Shown piece after piece: positions 43,900-53,661 of a stretch of 64,000 nucleotides of DNA; within the stretch, counting starts at the first letter, position 1; the number at the start of each line of letters is the position of its first letter. Source of the DNA: Microbispora rosea (GTDB taxonomy: Bacteria > Actinomycetota > Actinomycetes > Streptosporangiales > Streptosporangiaceae); NCBI RefSeq assembly GCF_900156315.1, contig NZ_FTNI01000023.1, forward strand, positions 80,542 through 144,541. Direction: 5' to 3'. The position numbers were made by a program, and so were the translations under genes. Below the pieces are notes generated by a model. That model saw nothing but the letters and a program-made list of their open reading frames with translations, did not search any database and was not told the DNA's origin.

Positions 43900-44499
43900 T
43901 CAGTGCCAGGTCGCGTTCTTGAGGATCGCGCTCAGGCCCGGCGTCCTCCACTGGTCGATCACCAGGATCTTCGACGTGGGCAGATACCACTCGCGCTGGT
44001 GGAAGCGGGCTGTCTGCCTGCCCGGGCCCAGGGGCGCGCAGGTGCCCGCCCAGTCGCGGTAGTACGCCTTGTGTCCCGGCCCGACCTGCCGTAACCCCTT
44101 GTCCGCGAGCGTGGTCCTTCCGATGTAGAGGTTCTTCTTCACCGGGCAGGGCCCGACGTCGGTGGCCGGATAGAACGGGCCGTCCGGCGTGTACTTCTGG
44201 AACAGCTCGTGGCCGATCTCGATGGCCTTGGGCCCCATGATCCAGAAGCTGTGGCAGCCCGAGTCGCGGAAGCCGTACGTGTCCGTGCCCTTGGTGGGGC
44301 ACGCGCCGGTGATGACGCGCACCCAGTCCTTGCGGCTGTCGTCGACCTTCCAGGACGACGGGATCCTGAGGGTGAGGCCCTTGCGCAGGTGCAGAGCCTT
44401 GGTCGCCGCGCCGTCGCTCGCGAACGCCGCCGCCGGAGCCGCCAGGGACGCCGCGAGCACGGCCAGGCCGGCCGCCGCGGCCGAGATCGTTGTCCTCAT
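43900..44499 (-). CDS. secreted protein of a tandem-duplicated family, copy B
   Basis: 199 residues, same length as copy A. Signal peptide MRTTISAAAAGLAVLAASLAAPAAAFA. Shared blocks with copy A: LTLRIPSSWKVDDSRKDWVRVITGACPT, FRDSGCHSFWIMGPKAIEIG, KGLRQVGPGHKAYY, REWYLPTSKILVIDQW, ILKNATWH. Same four-Cys pattern. Middle sections differ strongly, so the pair has diverged. ATG 44499 is chosen since TAGCGT lies seven bases upstream; the GTG at 44508 overlaps it. Function unknown; copy B is 91 bases upstream of copy A's start and has its own promoter. Confidence 0.85.
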   Translation of the reverse strand: MRTTISAAAAGLAVLAASLAAPAAAFASDGAATKALHLRKGLTLRIPSSWKVDDSRKDWVRVITGACPTKGTDTYGFRDSGCHSFWIMGPKAIEIGHELFQKYTPDGPFYPATDVGPCPVKKNLYIGRTTLADKGLRQVGPGHKAYYRDWAGTCAPLGPGRQTARFHQREWYLPTSKILVIDQWRTPGLSAILKNATWH

Positions 44500-44506
44500 G
44501 CCCGGC

Positions 44507-44512
44507 ACGCTA
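44507..44512 (-). promoter_or_regulatory. -10 of copy B, leaderless
   Basis: TAGCGT, followed by GCCGGGC and ATG. Confidence 0.6.
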
Positions 44513-45331
44513 CGCCCGGCCGCTTGCAGACGGCTTGCCGAGAGTCGCGACGAGGTCGCCGAGGAAGGCCACGACGCCGTCGGGCCCGTCCACCACCACG
44601 TCGGCGCGCTCCGCCAGGGCGGTCACCTCCGTGGACCCGCTACACACCCGTACGCCGGGGATCCCGGCCGACTCGACCGCGTCGAAGGCCGCGAGGTCCC
44701 CCAGGTCGTCGCCGACGAACATGACCGAGCGGGCGTCCCGCTCGGCGAGGAAGGCCGACAGGGCCTTCCCCTTGTCCATTCCGGCCGGCCGCAGCTCAAG
44801 CACCATGCGGCCCGGCTCGACCGCCAGCCCGGCCTCCTCGGCCAGCGCCTCGACCGGCCCGCGCAGCGCCTCCAGCGCCCCCGCGGGGTCGGCGCACCGC
44901 CGGGTGTGCACGGCGACGGCGCGGCCCTTGTCCTCGACCCACGCCCCGTCGAGGCCCGCCGCGAGCCCGGGCAGCCGGGCGCGGACCAGGTCGAGTCCCG
45001 GCGGCGGTGGCGGGGCCGTCAGACGGCCGTCCTCCCAGCGCTCCAGCCCGTAGTGGCCGAGGATCACCAGACCGGGCACGTCGGCGAGGGAAGGCCCGCC
45101 GGAGACCTCTCCGAGGGCGAGAGCCGTACGCGGCGGGCGGCCGGTGACGATCACGACGGCGCGCACCAGCGGGGCGAGGGCGGCCAGCACGCGGGGCACG
45201 CCGGGGTGCACGCGGGCGGCGGCGGGGTCGGGCACGATCGGGGAGAGCGTGCCGTCGTAGTCGAGCCCGATCACGGCGCCGCCCGGATCGGCGGCGATCG
45301 CGTCGAGTCCTGCGTGCACGGGCAGGGTCAT
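44510..45331 (-). CDS. otsB: trehalose-6-phosphate phosphatase
   Basis: A 273-residue HAD-superfamily phosphatase producing trehalose from trehalose 6-phosphate. Motif I D24-Y-D26-GTLSP, motif II VTGRPP, a GHYGLERWEDG segment typical of OtsB, the Lys of MDKGKALSAF and motif IV GDDLGDLAAFD. ATG 45331. Together with otsA it completes the OtsAB route; the two converge on a duplicated pair of secreted genes. Confidence 0.94.
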   Translation of the reverse strand: MTLPVHAGLDAIAADPGGAVIGLDYDGTLSPIVPDPAAARVHPGVPRVLAALAPLVRAVVIVTGRPPRTALALGEVSGGPSLADVPGLVILGHYGLERWEDGRLTAPPPPPGLDLVRARLPGLAAGLDGAWVEDKGRAVAVHTRRCADPAGALEALRGPVEALAEEAGLAVEPGRMVLELRPAGMDKGKALSAFLAERDARSVMFVGDDLGDLAAFDAVESAGIPGVRVCSGSTEVTALAERADVVVDGPDGVVAFLGDLVATLGKPSASGRA

Positions 45332-45420
45332 GGCCTCACTCCGAAGGGGGTTCAGTGCGTACGCCTCGACGGCCTCATGCCCCGGCAGCGGGGCTCATGC
45401 GTGCGGAGGGGAGGGAAAGC

Positions 45421-45702
45421 TCAGGAGTTGAGTCCGAAGCGGCGGGCCGAGCGGTCGCGCCGCCTGCCGGCTCTCATCCGGCGCAGCCGTTTGACGAGCA
45501 TGGGGTCGTGCTCCAGCGCCTCGGGCCGGTCGATCAGCTCCCCGAGTAACTGGTAGTACCGGGTCGCGGAGATGCCGAAGGCCTCCCTGATCGCCTGCTC
45601 CTTGGCGCCCGCGTAACGCCACCACTGGCGCTCGAACGCGAGCATCTCGCGGTCGCGGTCCGAGAGGTCGGGCCCGTCGCCGCCGGCCGGTTCGGTGTCC
45701 AT
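45421..45702 (-). CDS. DUF3263 protein
   Basis: 93 residues. The core GPDLSDRDREMLAFERQWWRYAGAKEQAIREAFGISATRYYQLLGELIDRPEALEHDPMLVKRLRR is the DUF3263 signature, a small HTH-like domain of actinobacteria, followed by a basic tail (RRRDRSARRFG). Start ATG 45702 has GAGGAGGAG at six bases; in-frame ATGs at 45738 and 45825 add sequence with no family match. Likely a nucleic-acid-binding protein; function unknown. Confidence 0.9.
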   Translation of the reverse strand: MDTEPAGGDGPDLSDRDREMLAFERQWWRYAGAKEQAIREAFGISATRYYQLLGELIDRPEALEHDPMLVKRLRRMRAGRRRDRSARRFGLNS

Positions 45703-45794
45703 CCGCTCCTCCTCGATCGGCTCGCGGGCCCGTCCCATGGTAATGCCAAGTCCGCGAGGCGAACCCGGGGTGTTCAGGCCGGGCAGGACAGACG

Positions 45795-45800
45795 TAATGT
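45795..45800 (+). promoter_or_regulatory. -10 of the SAM-hydrolase gene, leaderless
   Basis: TAATGT, eight bases before GTG 45809. Confidence 0.5.
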
Positions 45801-45808
45801 CACGTGGT

Positions 45809-46618
45809 GTGAGCTCTGTAATCACGCTTCTGACCGACTACGGGCTGGAGGACGGGTACGTCGCCGCGTGCCACGGCGTGATCGCGGGCATCGCCCCGCA
45901 GGCTCGGATCATCGACGTGGGTCATCTCGTCCCCGCCGGGGACGTACGACGCGGCGCGGCCATCCTCGCGCAGACCCTGCCTTACCTGCCGGCCGGCGTC
46001 CACCTGGCGGTCGTCGATCCCGCCGTGGGCGGCAACCGGCGCCCGGTCGCCGTGGAGGCGGGGGGACGGGTGTTCCTCGGTCCCGACAACGGCATCCTGT
46101 CGTGGGCCGTCCGCGCCGCGGGGGGCGCCGACGCCGCCTACGAGTTGACGAACAAGGACCTGTTCCTGGAGAACGTCTCGCCGACCTTCCCGGGACGGGA
46201 CCTGTTCGCCCCGGTCGCCGCCCACCTGTGCACCGGACACGCGGTCGCCGACGTGGGGCCGCCGATGCCGGTGGACCGCCTGGTGACCCTGCCCGCGCCG
46301 ACCTGCCGGTTGCGGGACGGCACAGCCGAGGGCGAGGTGCTGTCGGTGGACAGGCACGGCAACGTCCAGTTGTCGATCACCGCCTCCGACATGGCCGAGC
46401 TCGGCGTACGGCTCGGCGACACCGTCGCCGTGTGGCTCGGGCGCCGCCAGGTCGCCGTGCCATACCGGGAGACGTTCACCGCCGTGCCGCCCGGCGACCT
46501 GGTGGCGTTCACCGACTCCGCCGGCCTGGTCGCGATGGCGATCAACGCCGGGGACGCCTCCGACCGTCTGGGTCTGCCCCCGGGCGCGCACGTACGGCTG
46601 TCGCCCGGGGGACGCTGA
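45809..46618 (+). CDS. SAM hydroxide adenosyltransferase (DUF62 family)
   Basis: 269 residues. SAM-binding motif LLTDYGLEDGYVAACHGVI, IDVGHLVPAGDVRRGA, VVDPAVGGNRRPVA, LGPDNGILSWA; C-terminal beta-barrel SVDRHGNVQLSITAS. The family hydrolyses SAM to adenosine and methionine and is related to SAM-dependent chlorinase and fluorinase, but lacks the halide specificity loop as far as I can see. Start: GTG 45809 with a -10 at eight bases, or ATG 45797, which overlaps that -10. Physiological role unclear. Confidence 0.93.
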   Translation: MSSVITLLTDYGLEDGYVAACHGVIAGIAPQARIIDVGHLVPAGDVRRGAAILAQTLPYLPAGVHLAVVDPAVGGNRRPVAVEAGGRVFLGPDNGILSWAVRAAGGADAAYELTNKDLFLENVSPTFPGRDLFAPVAAHLCTGHAVADVGPPMPVDRLVTLPAPTCRLRDGTAEGEVLSVDRHGNVQLSITASDMAELGVRLGDTVAVWLGRRQVAVPYRETFTAVPPGDLVAFTDSAGLVAMAINAGDASDRLGLPPGAHVRLSPGGR

Positions 46619-46631
46619 CCCGGCCGGGGTC

Positions 46632-47631
<1,000 letters not shown>

Positions 47632-47648
<17 letters not shown>

Positions 47649-48663
47649 CGATGACCTCCCTCCAGTAGTGGCAGGCGCTGCCGCGGGTGCCACTGATCGT
47701 GTACAGCGGGGGAACGTCGGTCACGCAGTTGTCCCGCCGGTAAGGGCACCGCGGGTGGAAGGCGCAGCCCGTCGGCATCTCCAGCAGGTTGGGCGGCAGG
47801 CCCTTGATCGCGTAGAGCTCCTGGCCCTTTTGGTCCACCCTGGGGATGGACTCCAGCAGCCCCTTCGAGTAGGGGTGGGCCGGGTCCCTGTACAGGTCGT
47901 GCACCGGGGCGTTCTCGACGATGCGTCCGCCGTACATGACCGCGATCTTGTCCGCGACGTCGGCGACGACGCCGAGGTCGTGGGTGATCAGGATCAGGCC
48001 CATGTTGCTGTCGCGCTGCAGTTCCGCGAGCAGACCCATGATCTGTGCCTGGACGGTCACGTCGAGCGCGGTGGTCGGCTCGTCCGCGATCAGGATCTCC
48101 GGGTCGAGCGCGATCGCCATGGCGATCATGATGCGCTGCCGCATGCCGCCGGAGAACTGGTGCGGGAAGTCGTTGACCCGTTCCTTGGCGGCCGGGATCC
48201 TGACCCGGTCCATCAGCTCGACGGCCATCTTCTTGGCGTCCGCCCGTGACGTGCCGCGGTGCATGCGGAACATCTCGGCGATCTGCCAGCCGACCGGGAA
48301 TACCGGGTTCAGCGCGGACAGCGCGTCCTGGAAGACCATGGAGATGCCCTCCCCGCGGATCTTCCTGCGCTGGTCGTCCGGGAGCTTGAGCAGGTCGACG
48401 CCCCGGAAACGGATCTCACCACCGGTGATCTTCCCCGGGGGCATGTCGAGGATGCCCATGATGGTCTGGGCGGTGACGCTCTTGCCCGAGCCCGACTCGC
48501 CCAGCACGGCGAGCGTCTCGCCGGCGTCCACGCTGTAGGTCACGCCGTTGACGGCCTTGGCCACGCCCGCCCGGGTGCGGAACTCGACGTGGAGGTTGTC
48601 CACCTCCAGCAGGGCGCCGCCGTGGGAGCCTCTGCCCATCTGCTCGGAAAGCACTTCCGTCAC
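47632..48663 (-). CDS. dppD: oligopeptide ABC transporter ATP-binding protein (DppD-like)
   Basis: 343 residues; Walker A GESGSGKS, signature FSGGMRQRIM, Walker B ILIADEPTTALD, H-loop THDLGV, and C-terminal Cys cluster (CAFHPRCPYRRDNC ... CHYW). Partner of DppF to form the heteromeric ATPase. GTG start 48663, 13 bases after dppC. Confidence 0.94.
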
Positions 48664-48676
48664 TCGCTGTGCCTCC

Positions 48677-49624
48677 TCATCGAAGCTTCGGGTCGAGGGC
48701 GTCGCGTACGGCTTCGCCGAGCATGACGAAGGTCAGCACGCACAGGGACAGGAACGCCGCGGGGAAGAGCAACGCGTGCGCCCCGGTCCTCATGTAGGAA
48801 GCGTGGTCGGCGATCGCGATGCCCCAGGAGATGACCGGCGGACGCAGGCCGATGCCGAGCAGCGACAGCGTGGCCTCGGCGCCGATGTAGCTGCCGATCG
48901 TGATCGTGGTGTACACGAGGATCGGCGCCAGCGAGTTGGGCAGCAGATGCCGGAAGATGAGCCGCAGCGGTCCGGCTCCGAGCGCCCTCGCGGCCTGCAC
49001 GTAGTCCTGGTGCTTGGCCTGGATGACGGCCGAGCGGGCGATGCGCATCAGGATCGGCCAGCCCAGCAGGGCCAGCACGATGATCACGACCGCCATGATC
49101 ATCGCCTTGCCCGGGTTCGACTGGGCCGGCGTGACGGTGCCGAGGATGATGATCGCGCCCAGCACGTACGGCAGGCCGAGGAACATCTCGCCGACGCGGG
49201 AGACGACCGCGTCGATCCAGCGCCCGAAGTAGGCCGCCAGCACGCCCGTCAGGCCGCCGAGCAGGACGGTGGCGAGCGTCGCCAGCACGCCCACGATGAT
49301 CGAGGTGCGGGCGCCGTACACGGAGCGGGCGAAGACGTCGCGTCCCTGCAGGTCGTAGCCGAACCAGGCGTCCGCGCTCGGCCCCTCCATGCTCTTGGCG
49401 AGCGTGGCGTACTCCGGGTCCTTGTGCGTGAACAGCGTCGGGAAGGCCGCCATCAGCAGGAACACGATCAGCATCACGAACGAGATCCAGAAGATCTTGC
49501 GTCGCTTCAGGATGTCCCACGTGTCGCGCCAGAGGCTGCGTCTGTCGCCCCGGACCGCGACCGGGCTCGCGGTCGGCTCGCCCGCACCCTTGATCAGATC
49601 TTGCGTCGCGGTCGGGTCACTCAT
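48677..49624 (-). CDS. dppC: oligopeptide ABC transporter permease (DppC-like)
   Basis: 315 residues: N-terminal cytoplasmic tail, TM1 (WISFVMLIVFLLMAAFP), a periplasmic insert, and the BPD transporter domain with the EAA loop EYVQAARALGAG-like form (DYVQAARALGAGPLRLIFRHLLPNSLAPILV). Overlaps dppB by eight bases. Confidence 0.94.
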   Translation of the reverse strand: MSDPTATQDLIKGAGEPTASPVAVRGDRRSLWRDTWDILKRRKIFWISFVMLIVFLLMAAFPTLFTHKDPEYATLAKSMEGPSADAWFGYDLQGRDVFARSVYGARTSIIVGVLATLATVLLGGLTGVLAAYFGRWIDAVVSRVGEMFLGLPYVLGAIIILGTVTPAQSNPGKAMIMAVVIIVLALLGWPILMRIARSAVIQAKHQDYVQAARALGAGPLRLIFRHLLPNSLAPILVYTTITIGSYIGAEATLSLLGIGLRPPVISWGIAIADHASYMRTGAHALLFPAAFLSLCVLTFVMLGEAVRDALDPKLR

Positions 49625-50543
49625 AGCGGATCCTCGGGTCGAGCACGCCGTAGAGGAGGTCGACGAGCAGGTTGGAGACCAGGTACACGAGCACGAGCAA
49701 CGTGGCCACGGGGACCACGATCGTGTAGTCCTGGCCGTTGATGGCCCGCCACAGCAGGCCGCCGATGCCGTGGATGTTGAAGATGCCCTCGGTGATGATC
49801 GCGCCGGACATCAGCGAGCCGACCTCGGTGCCGAGGAACGTCAGCACCGGGATGAGCGAGTTGCGCAGCAGGTGGATCGCGACCACCCGCCGGTTGCTCA
49901 GTCCCTTGGCCACGGCCGTCCGCACGTAGTCGGCGCGCAGGTTCTCCACGATGCTCGTACGGGTGAGCCGCGCGGTGAACGCCATGTTGAGGCTGGCGAG
50001 CACGAGCGCCGGGACGATCAGCTCGGGGACCGTCGCCGCGTCCGACACGGTCGGCTCGATGATGTGCAGCTGCACGCCGAGGATCCACTGCAGCAGGTAA
50101 CCGGTGACGAAGATCGGCAGCGACAGCAGGACCAGCGTGGAGACCGTCACCACGTTGTCGACGAAGCCGCCGCGCTTGAGGCCCGACAGCACGCCGGCGC
50201 CGATACCGATGATCGCTTCGAAGGCCACGGCCATCAGCGCGAGCCTGATGGTGATCGGCCAGGCGTCGCCCAGCTGGGTCGCGACGGACACACCGTTGAA
50301 GTCTGTGCCGAAGTTGCCGGTGAGCAGATTCTTCAGGAAGTTCCAGTACTGCACCAGGATTGGCTGGTCCAGGCCGAACTGCTCGCGCATGGCCGTGATG
50401 TAGCTGTCCGGACAGGGCCGCTGGCCGCATCTGCCGGCGAACGGGTCACCCGGGAGCTGCCAGACCATGTAGTTGATGATGAAGGTCGTGCCCAGCACGA
50501 CAGGCACGAGTTGCAGCAGGCGCCGGATCGCGTATCGGCCCAT
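49617..50543 (-). CDS. dppB: oligopeptide ABC transporter permease (DppB-like)
   Basis: 308 residues: TM1 LLQLVPVVLGTTFIINYMV, periplasmic REQFGLDQPILVQYWNFLKN segment usual in DppB, five further helices and the EAA loop DYVRTAVAKGLSNRRVVAIHLLRNSLIPVL. Start ATG 50543 has GGAGG at five bases. First gene after the hairpin separating it from dppA. Confidence 0.94.
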   Translation of the reverse strand: MGRYAIRRLLQLVPVVLGTTFIINYMVWQLPGDPFAGRCGQRPCPDSYITAMREQFGLDQPILVQYWNFLKNLLTGNFGTDFNGVSVATQLGDAWPITIRLALMAVAFEAIIGIGAGVLSGLKRGGFVDNVVTVSTLVLLSLPIFVTGYLLQWILGVQLHIIEPTVSDAATVPELIVPALVLASLNMAFTARLTRTSIVENLRADYVRTAVAKGLSNRRVVAIHLLRNSLIPVLTFLGTEVGSLMSGAIITEGIFNIHGIGGLLWRAINGQDYTIVVPVATLLVLVYLVSNLLVDLLYGVLDPRIRYE

Positions 50544-50623
50544 GCGCACCTCCGATCTGACGCTAAAGGTCGTACATGCGCCCCCCGTGGGTCAACACGG
50601 GAAGTCGCGAATGGACAGCCCAC

Positions 50624-50654
50624 GAGGCCGGCCCCGGTTGGGGGAACCGGCCTC
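50624..50654 (-). terminator. hairpin between dppA and dppB
   Basis: GAGGCCGG/CCGGCCTC arms with a 15-base loop and an internal pairing; no T tract. Likely partial terminator or mRNA-stabilising structure, giving more binding protein than permease. Confidence 0.65.
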
Positions 50655-50677
50655 GGGGGTTCACCTACGAGCTGTCC

Positions 50678-52363
50678 CTACGCTTCCTTGATCGCGATCG
50701 ACAGCGGGTCGAGCACGCCGAAGGGAGTGACCTTCACGCCGGTCACCCACTTGGAGGTGCCGGCCTGCAGGCCGTACGACCACAGCGGAATCGCGGGCAT
50801 GTCCTGCTGCAGCATAGCCTCGGCCTCCTGGTAGAGGGCGTTGGCCTGCGCGGGGTCGGTGGCGGTGTCGGCCTCGTGGAGCTTCTTGTCGAGCTCCTTG
50901 TTGCTGTAGAGACCGTCGTTGGAGGAGGCGCCGGTCTTGTACAGCGGGTTCAGGAAGTTCTCGATGTGCGGGTAGTCCATCTGCCAGCCGGTGCGGAACG
51001 CGCCCTTGATCTTGTGCTGGGTGATGGTGTCACGCAGCTCGGCGAAGGTGGGCATGTCCTTGTGCACGAACTTCACGCCGGCGTCGGCGCCGAAGGCCTG
51101 GTTGATGCTGTTGACCGTGGCCTCGATCCACTCCTTGTGAGTGCCGTCCGCGTTGGACCAGATCGGGAACTCGGCCGGCGGGGTGTAACCCTCGGCCTTG
51201 GCCTTGGCGAGGTACTCCTTGGCCTTGGCGGGGTTGTAGGTGCACAGGTCGCCGCAGGCGCCGTCCTTGAAGCCCTCGACGATCGGGGAGACCCAGCCGT
51301 TGATGGGCACGCGGCCCTTGTTGAAGATCTTGTCGGTGATCGTCTTCCGGTCGATCGCGTACGACACGGCCTTGCGGAAGTCCGCGTTACCGCCGAACTC
51401 CTTGTCGTACAGCGGGAAGGTGACCGTCTGGATGACGCCCTGCTGGCCGTCGATCGCGCGGTCGCCGAGGTCGCTCTTCCACTTGTCGCCGGCGAGGGCC
51501 GACGGCGGGATCAGCTCGGTGAAGTCGAGGTTGTTGGAGACCAGGTCCGCGTACGCCGCGTTGTCGTCCTTGTACATCTTGTAGACGATCTTCTTGACCT
51601 TGGGCTTCTCCGGCCCGGGGTAGTCGGGGTTCGCCTCGACGATGATCTGCGAGTTGTGGTCCCACTGCACGAACTTGAAGGGACCGTTGGTGACCGGCTT
51701 CTGCGCGAAGCCCTTCGGGTCCTTGAAGAAGGCGTCGGGCAGCGCCGAGAAGGACGAGTAGCCGAGCTTGGTGCGGAACACGGCGACGGGCGCGCTCAGC
51801 GTGACCTTGAAGGTGAGGTCGTCGACGACCTCAAGGCCCTCCATCTTGTCGGTCTCCGGCTTCGGGGCCTCCTTCGGCCCGTCGGGGCCGTCGGGGTCGG
51901 CGGTGTTGACCTTGTCGAAGCCCACGATGTCGCCGAACCAGAAGCTGCCGAGCTGGGCGTTCGGCGAGTAGGCGGTGTAGTTCCAGGCGTCGACGTAGTT
52001 CTTCGCGGTGACCGGCGTGCCGTCGGTCCACTTCAGGCCGGGCTTGAGCTTGATCGTCCACACCTTGTTGTCGGTGGTCTCGATCGACTCCGCCTGGTCG
52101 AGCTCGGGAGCGGCCGTGTCCGAGTTGTACTTGACGAGCCGGCTGTACACGAAGTCGTTGATCGTGCCGCCGCAGGTCTCGTTGATGTTGCCGGGGACGA
52201 AGCCGGTCTGCGGCTCACAACCGCGGATGTAGACGGTCCCTGTGGCGGCCCGGGGGTTGTCCCCGCCACCGCTACTGGAGCCGCCGCCCCCGCCGCACGC
52301 GGCGACGCCGAGCGCAAGCAGCGCGGTGCCGGTGGCGATCTTCGCGCCCTTAGTCACGCGCAT
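50678..52363 (-). CDS. dppA: peptide-binding lipoprotein (DppA-like)
   Basis: 561 residues, SBP_bac_5 family. Signal peptide with lipobox ALGVAAC (C23) followed by a Gly/Ser linker; ends GVLDPLSIAIKEA. Motifs: RLVKYNSDTAAPELDQAESIE, GLKWTDGTPVTAKNYVDAW, DFRKAVSYAIDRKTI. Binds extracellular oligopeptides, dipeptides or similar solutes for the DppBCDF complex. Separated from dppB by a hairpin. Confidence 0.94.
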   Translation of the reverse strand: MRVTKGAKIATGTALLALGVAACGGGGGSSSGGGDNPRAATGTVYIRGCEPQTGFVPGNINETCGGTINDFVYSRLVKYNSDTAAPELDQAESIETTDNKVWTIKLKPGLKWTDGTPVTAKNYVDAWNYTAYSPNAQLGSFWFGDIVGFDKVNTADPDGPDGPKEAPKPETDKMEGLEVVDDLTFKVTLSAPVAVFRTKLGYSSFSALPDAFFKDPKGFAQKPVTNGPFKFVQWDHNSQIIVEANPDYPGPEKPKVKKIVYKMYKDDNAAYADLVSNNLDFTELIPPSALAGDKWKSDLGDRAIDGQQGVIQTVTFPLYDKEFGGNADFRKAVSYAIDRKTITDKIFNKGRVPINGWVSPIVEGFKDGACGDLCTYNPAKAKEYLAKAKAEGYTPPAEFPIWSNADGTHKEWIEATVNSINQAFGADAGVKFVHKDMPTFAELRDTITQHKIKGAFRTGWQMDYPHIENFLNPLYKTGASSNDGLYSNKELDKKLHEADTATDPAQANALYQEAEAMLQQDMPAIPLWSYGLQAGTSKWVTGVKVTPFGVLDPLSIAIKEA

Positions 52364-52755
52364 AGTGGATTGGTCCTCCCTCTAAGGATGGGCGTTCGCG
52401 CTGGTTAGCACCCGGTTTGCCGGGCATCGTCAAACCAGCTGACGTCCTGCCAGTCGTCCGGAGCATCCCTTACCGGACGCACCAGAGGAGTCTCCGGCAC
52501 GTTGCAGTTCGGTCACACGTGCGTCAGTCGGGCGTCACACACATTCCTGCGAGCCCAACCTTAAATGCCCAGCACGGCATCAAACTCCCCTTTAGAGTAC
52601 ATATGACGACATACGGCCAGTCCTTTGACCGAGGCTGAGGGCGACACCCGTGCCCCGGTCTCCAGATCAGGATGTCCTGGGCTACCTTTGACCAGTCGCA
52701 GCCACGTTCGGTGCGACAGCCGTCCCACCGACCTCCATCCAATAGAGTCCATGCC
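52364..52755. other. 392-bp divergent control region
   Basis: Between dppA and the exporter genes. Relatively AT-rich around 52560-52620 (CATATGTACTC on the minus strand), where a dppA promoter could lie. No gene or recognised riboswitch. Confidence 0.45.
52743..52748 (+). promoter_or_regulatory. -10 of the exporter permease gene, leaderless
   Basis: TAGAGT, seven bases before ATG 52756. Confidence 0.55.
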
Positions 52756-53661
52756 ATGAGCCAGCCGGAATCCGCGCTCGCGGAGGCCCAGGGTGGCGGC
52801 CGAGCCCCGGAGTCGCTGGCCGCGCTCGCCGAGCGTCACGGACTACGACGCGCCATCGCACGCCCCAGCATGCCCGCCTACCTGCGCCAACTGTGGGACC
52901 GGCGGCACTTCATCCTCACGTACGCCACCTCGCGCAACGTCTCCAAGTATTCCGAGTCGATGCTCGGCCAGCTCTGGCAGGTGCTGACTCCGCTGCTCAA
53001 CGCCGCGGTGTACTGGCTGATGTTCGGCGTCATCCTCGGGCAGAGCAAGCAGATCGACAACTACCCGGCGTTCCTCATCACCGGGGTCATGGTCTTCACC
53101 TTCACCCAGCGCACGGTGATCAGCGGAGCCAAGTCCATCTCGTCGAACCTGTCCCTCATCCGGGCGCTCCACTTCCCCCGAGCCGCCCTCCCGCTGGCGT
53201 ACACCATCCAGGAGCTCCAGCAGCTCGGCTACTCCATGGCCGTGCTCGTCCTCCTGGTGCTCGTCACCGGAGAGCCGGTGAGCTGGCTCTGGCTGCTGAT
53301 CCCCGTCGTGCTGATCATGCAGCTCGTCTTCAACATCGGCACCGGCATGTTCATGGCCCGCCTCGGCGCATTCATGCGGGACATGAACCAGCTGCTGCCG
53401 TTCATCACGCGCACCTGGCTGTACGCCTCCGGCGTCTTCTACGCGATCGACGAACGCACGAAGGACCTGCCGGACTTCCTCCGATGGGCGCTGGAGTTCA
53501 ACCCGGCCGCCGCCTACATCGAGTTCATGCGCGACCTGCTGATCTACCAGCGGTTCCCCGAACGCTGGGCGTGGGTTACCTGTCTATTCTGGGCAGTGTT
53601 CGCACTGATCGTCGGCTTCTGGTACTTCTGGCGGGCCGAGGAGAGGTACGGCCGTGGCTGA
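52756..53661 (+). CDS. ABC-2 permease of a polysaccharide/teichoic-acid type exporter
   Basis: A 301-residue TagG/Wzm-like membrane protein. Cytoplasmic N-terminus with FILTYATSRNVSKYSESMLGQLWQVLTPLLNAAVYWLMFG, typical of the ABC2_membrane family, and five to six further TM helices ending [14 protein letters not shown]. Exports an undecaprenyl- or lipid-linked glycan; no glycosyltransferase gene is next to it. Start 52756 with -10 at seven bases. Overlaps the ATPase gene by eight bases. Confidence 0.92.
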   Translation: MSQPESALAEAQGGGRAPESLAALAERHGLRRAIARPSMPAYLRQLWDRRHFILTYATSRNVSKYSESMLGQLWQVLTPLLNAAVYWLMFGVILGQSKQIDNYPAFLITGVMVFTFTQRTVISGAKSISSNLSLIRALHFPRAALPLAYTIQELQQLGYSMAVLVLLVLVTGEPVSWLWLLIPVVLIMQLVFNIGTGMFMARLGAFMRDMNQLLPFITRTWLYASGVFYAIDERTKDLPDFLRWALEFNPAAAYIEFMRDLLIYQRFPERWAWVTCLFWAVFALIVGFWYFWRAEERYGRG

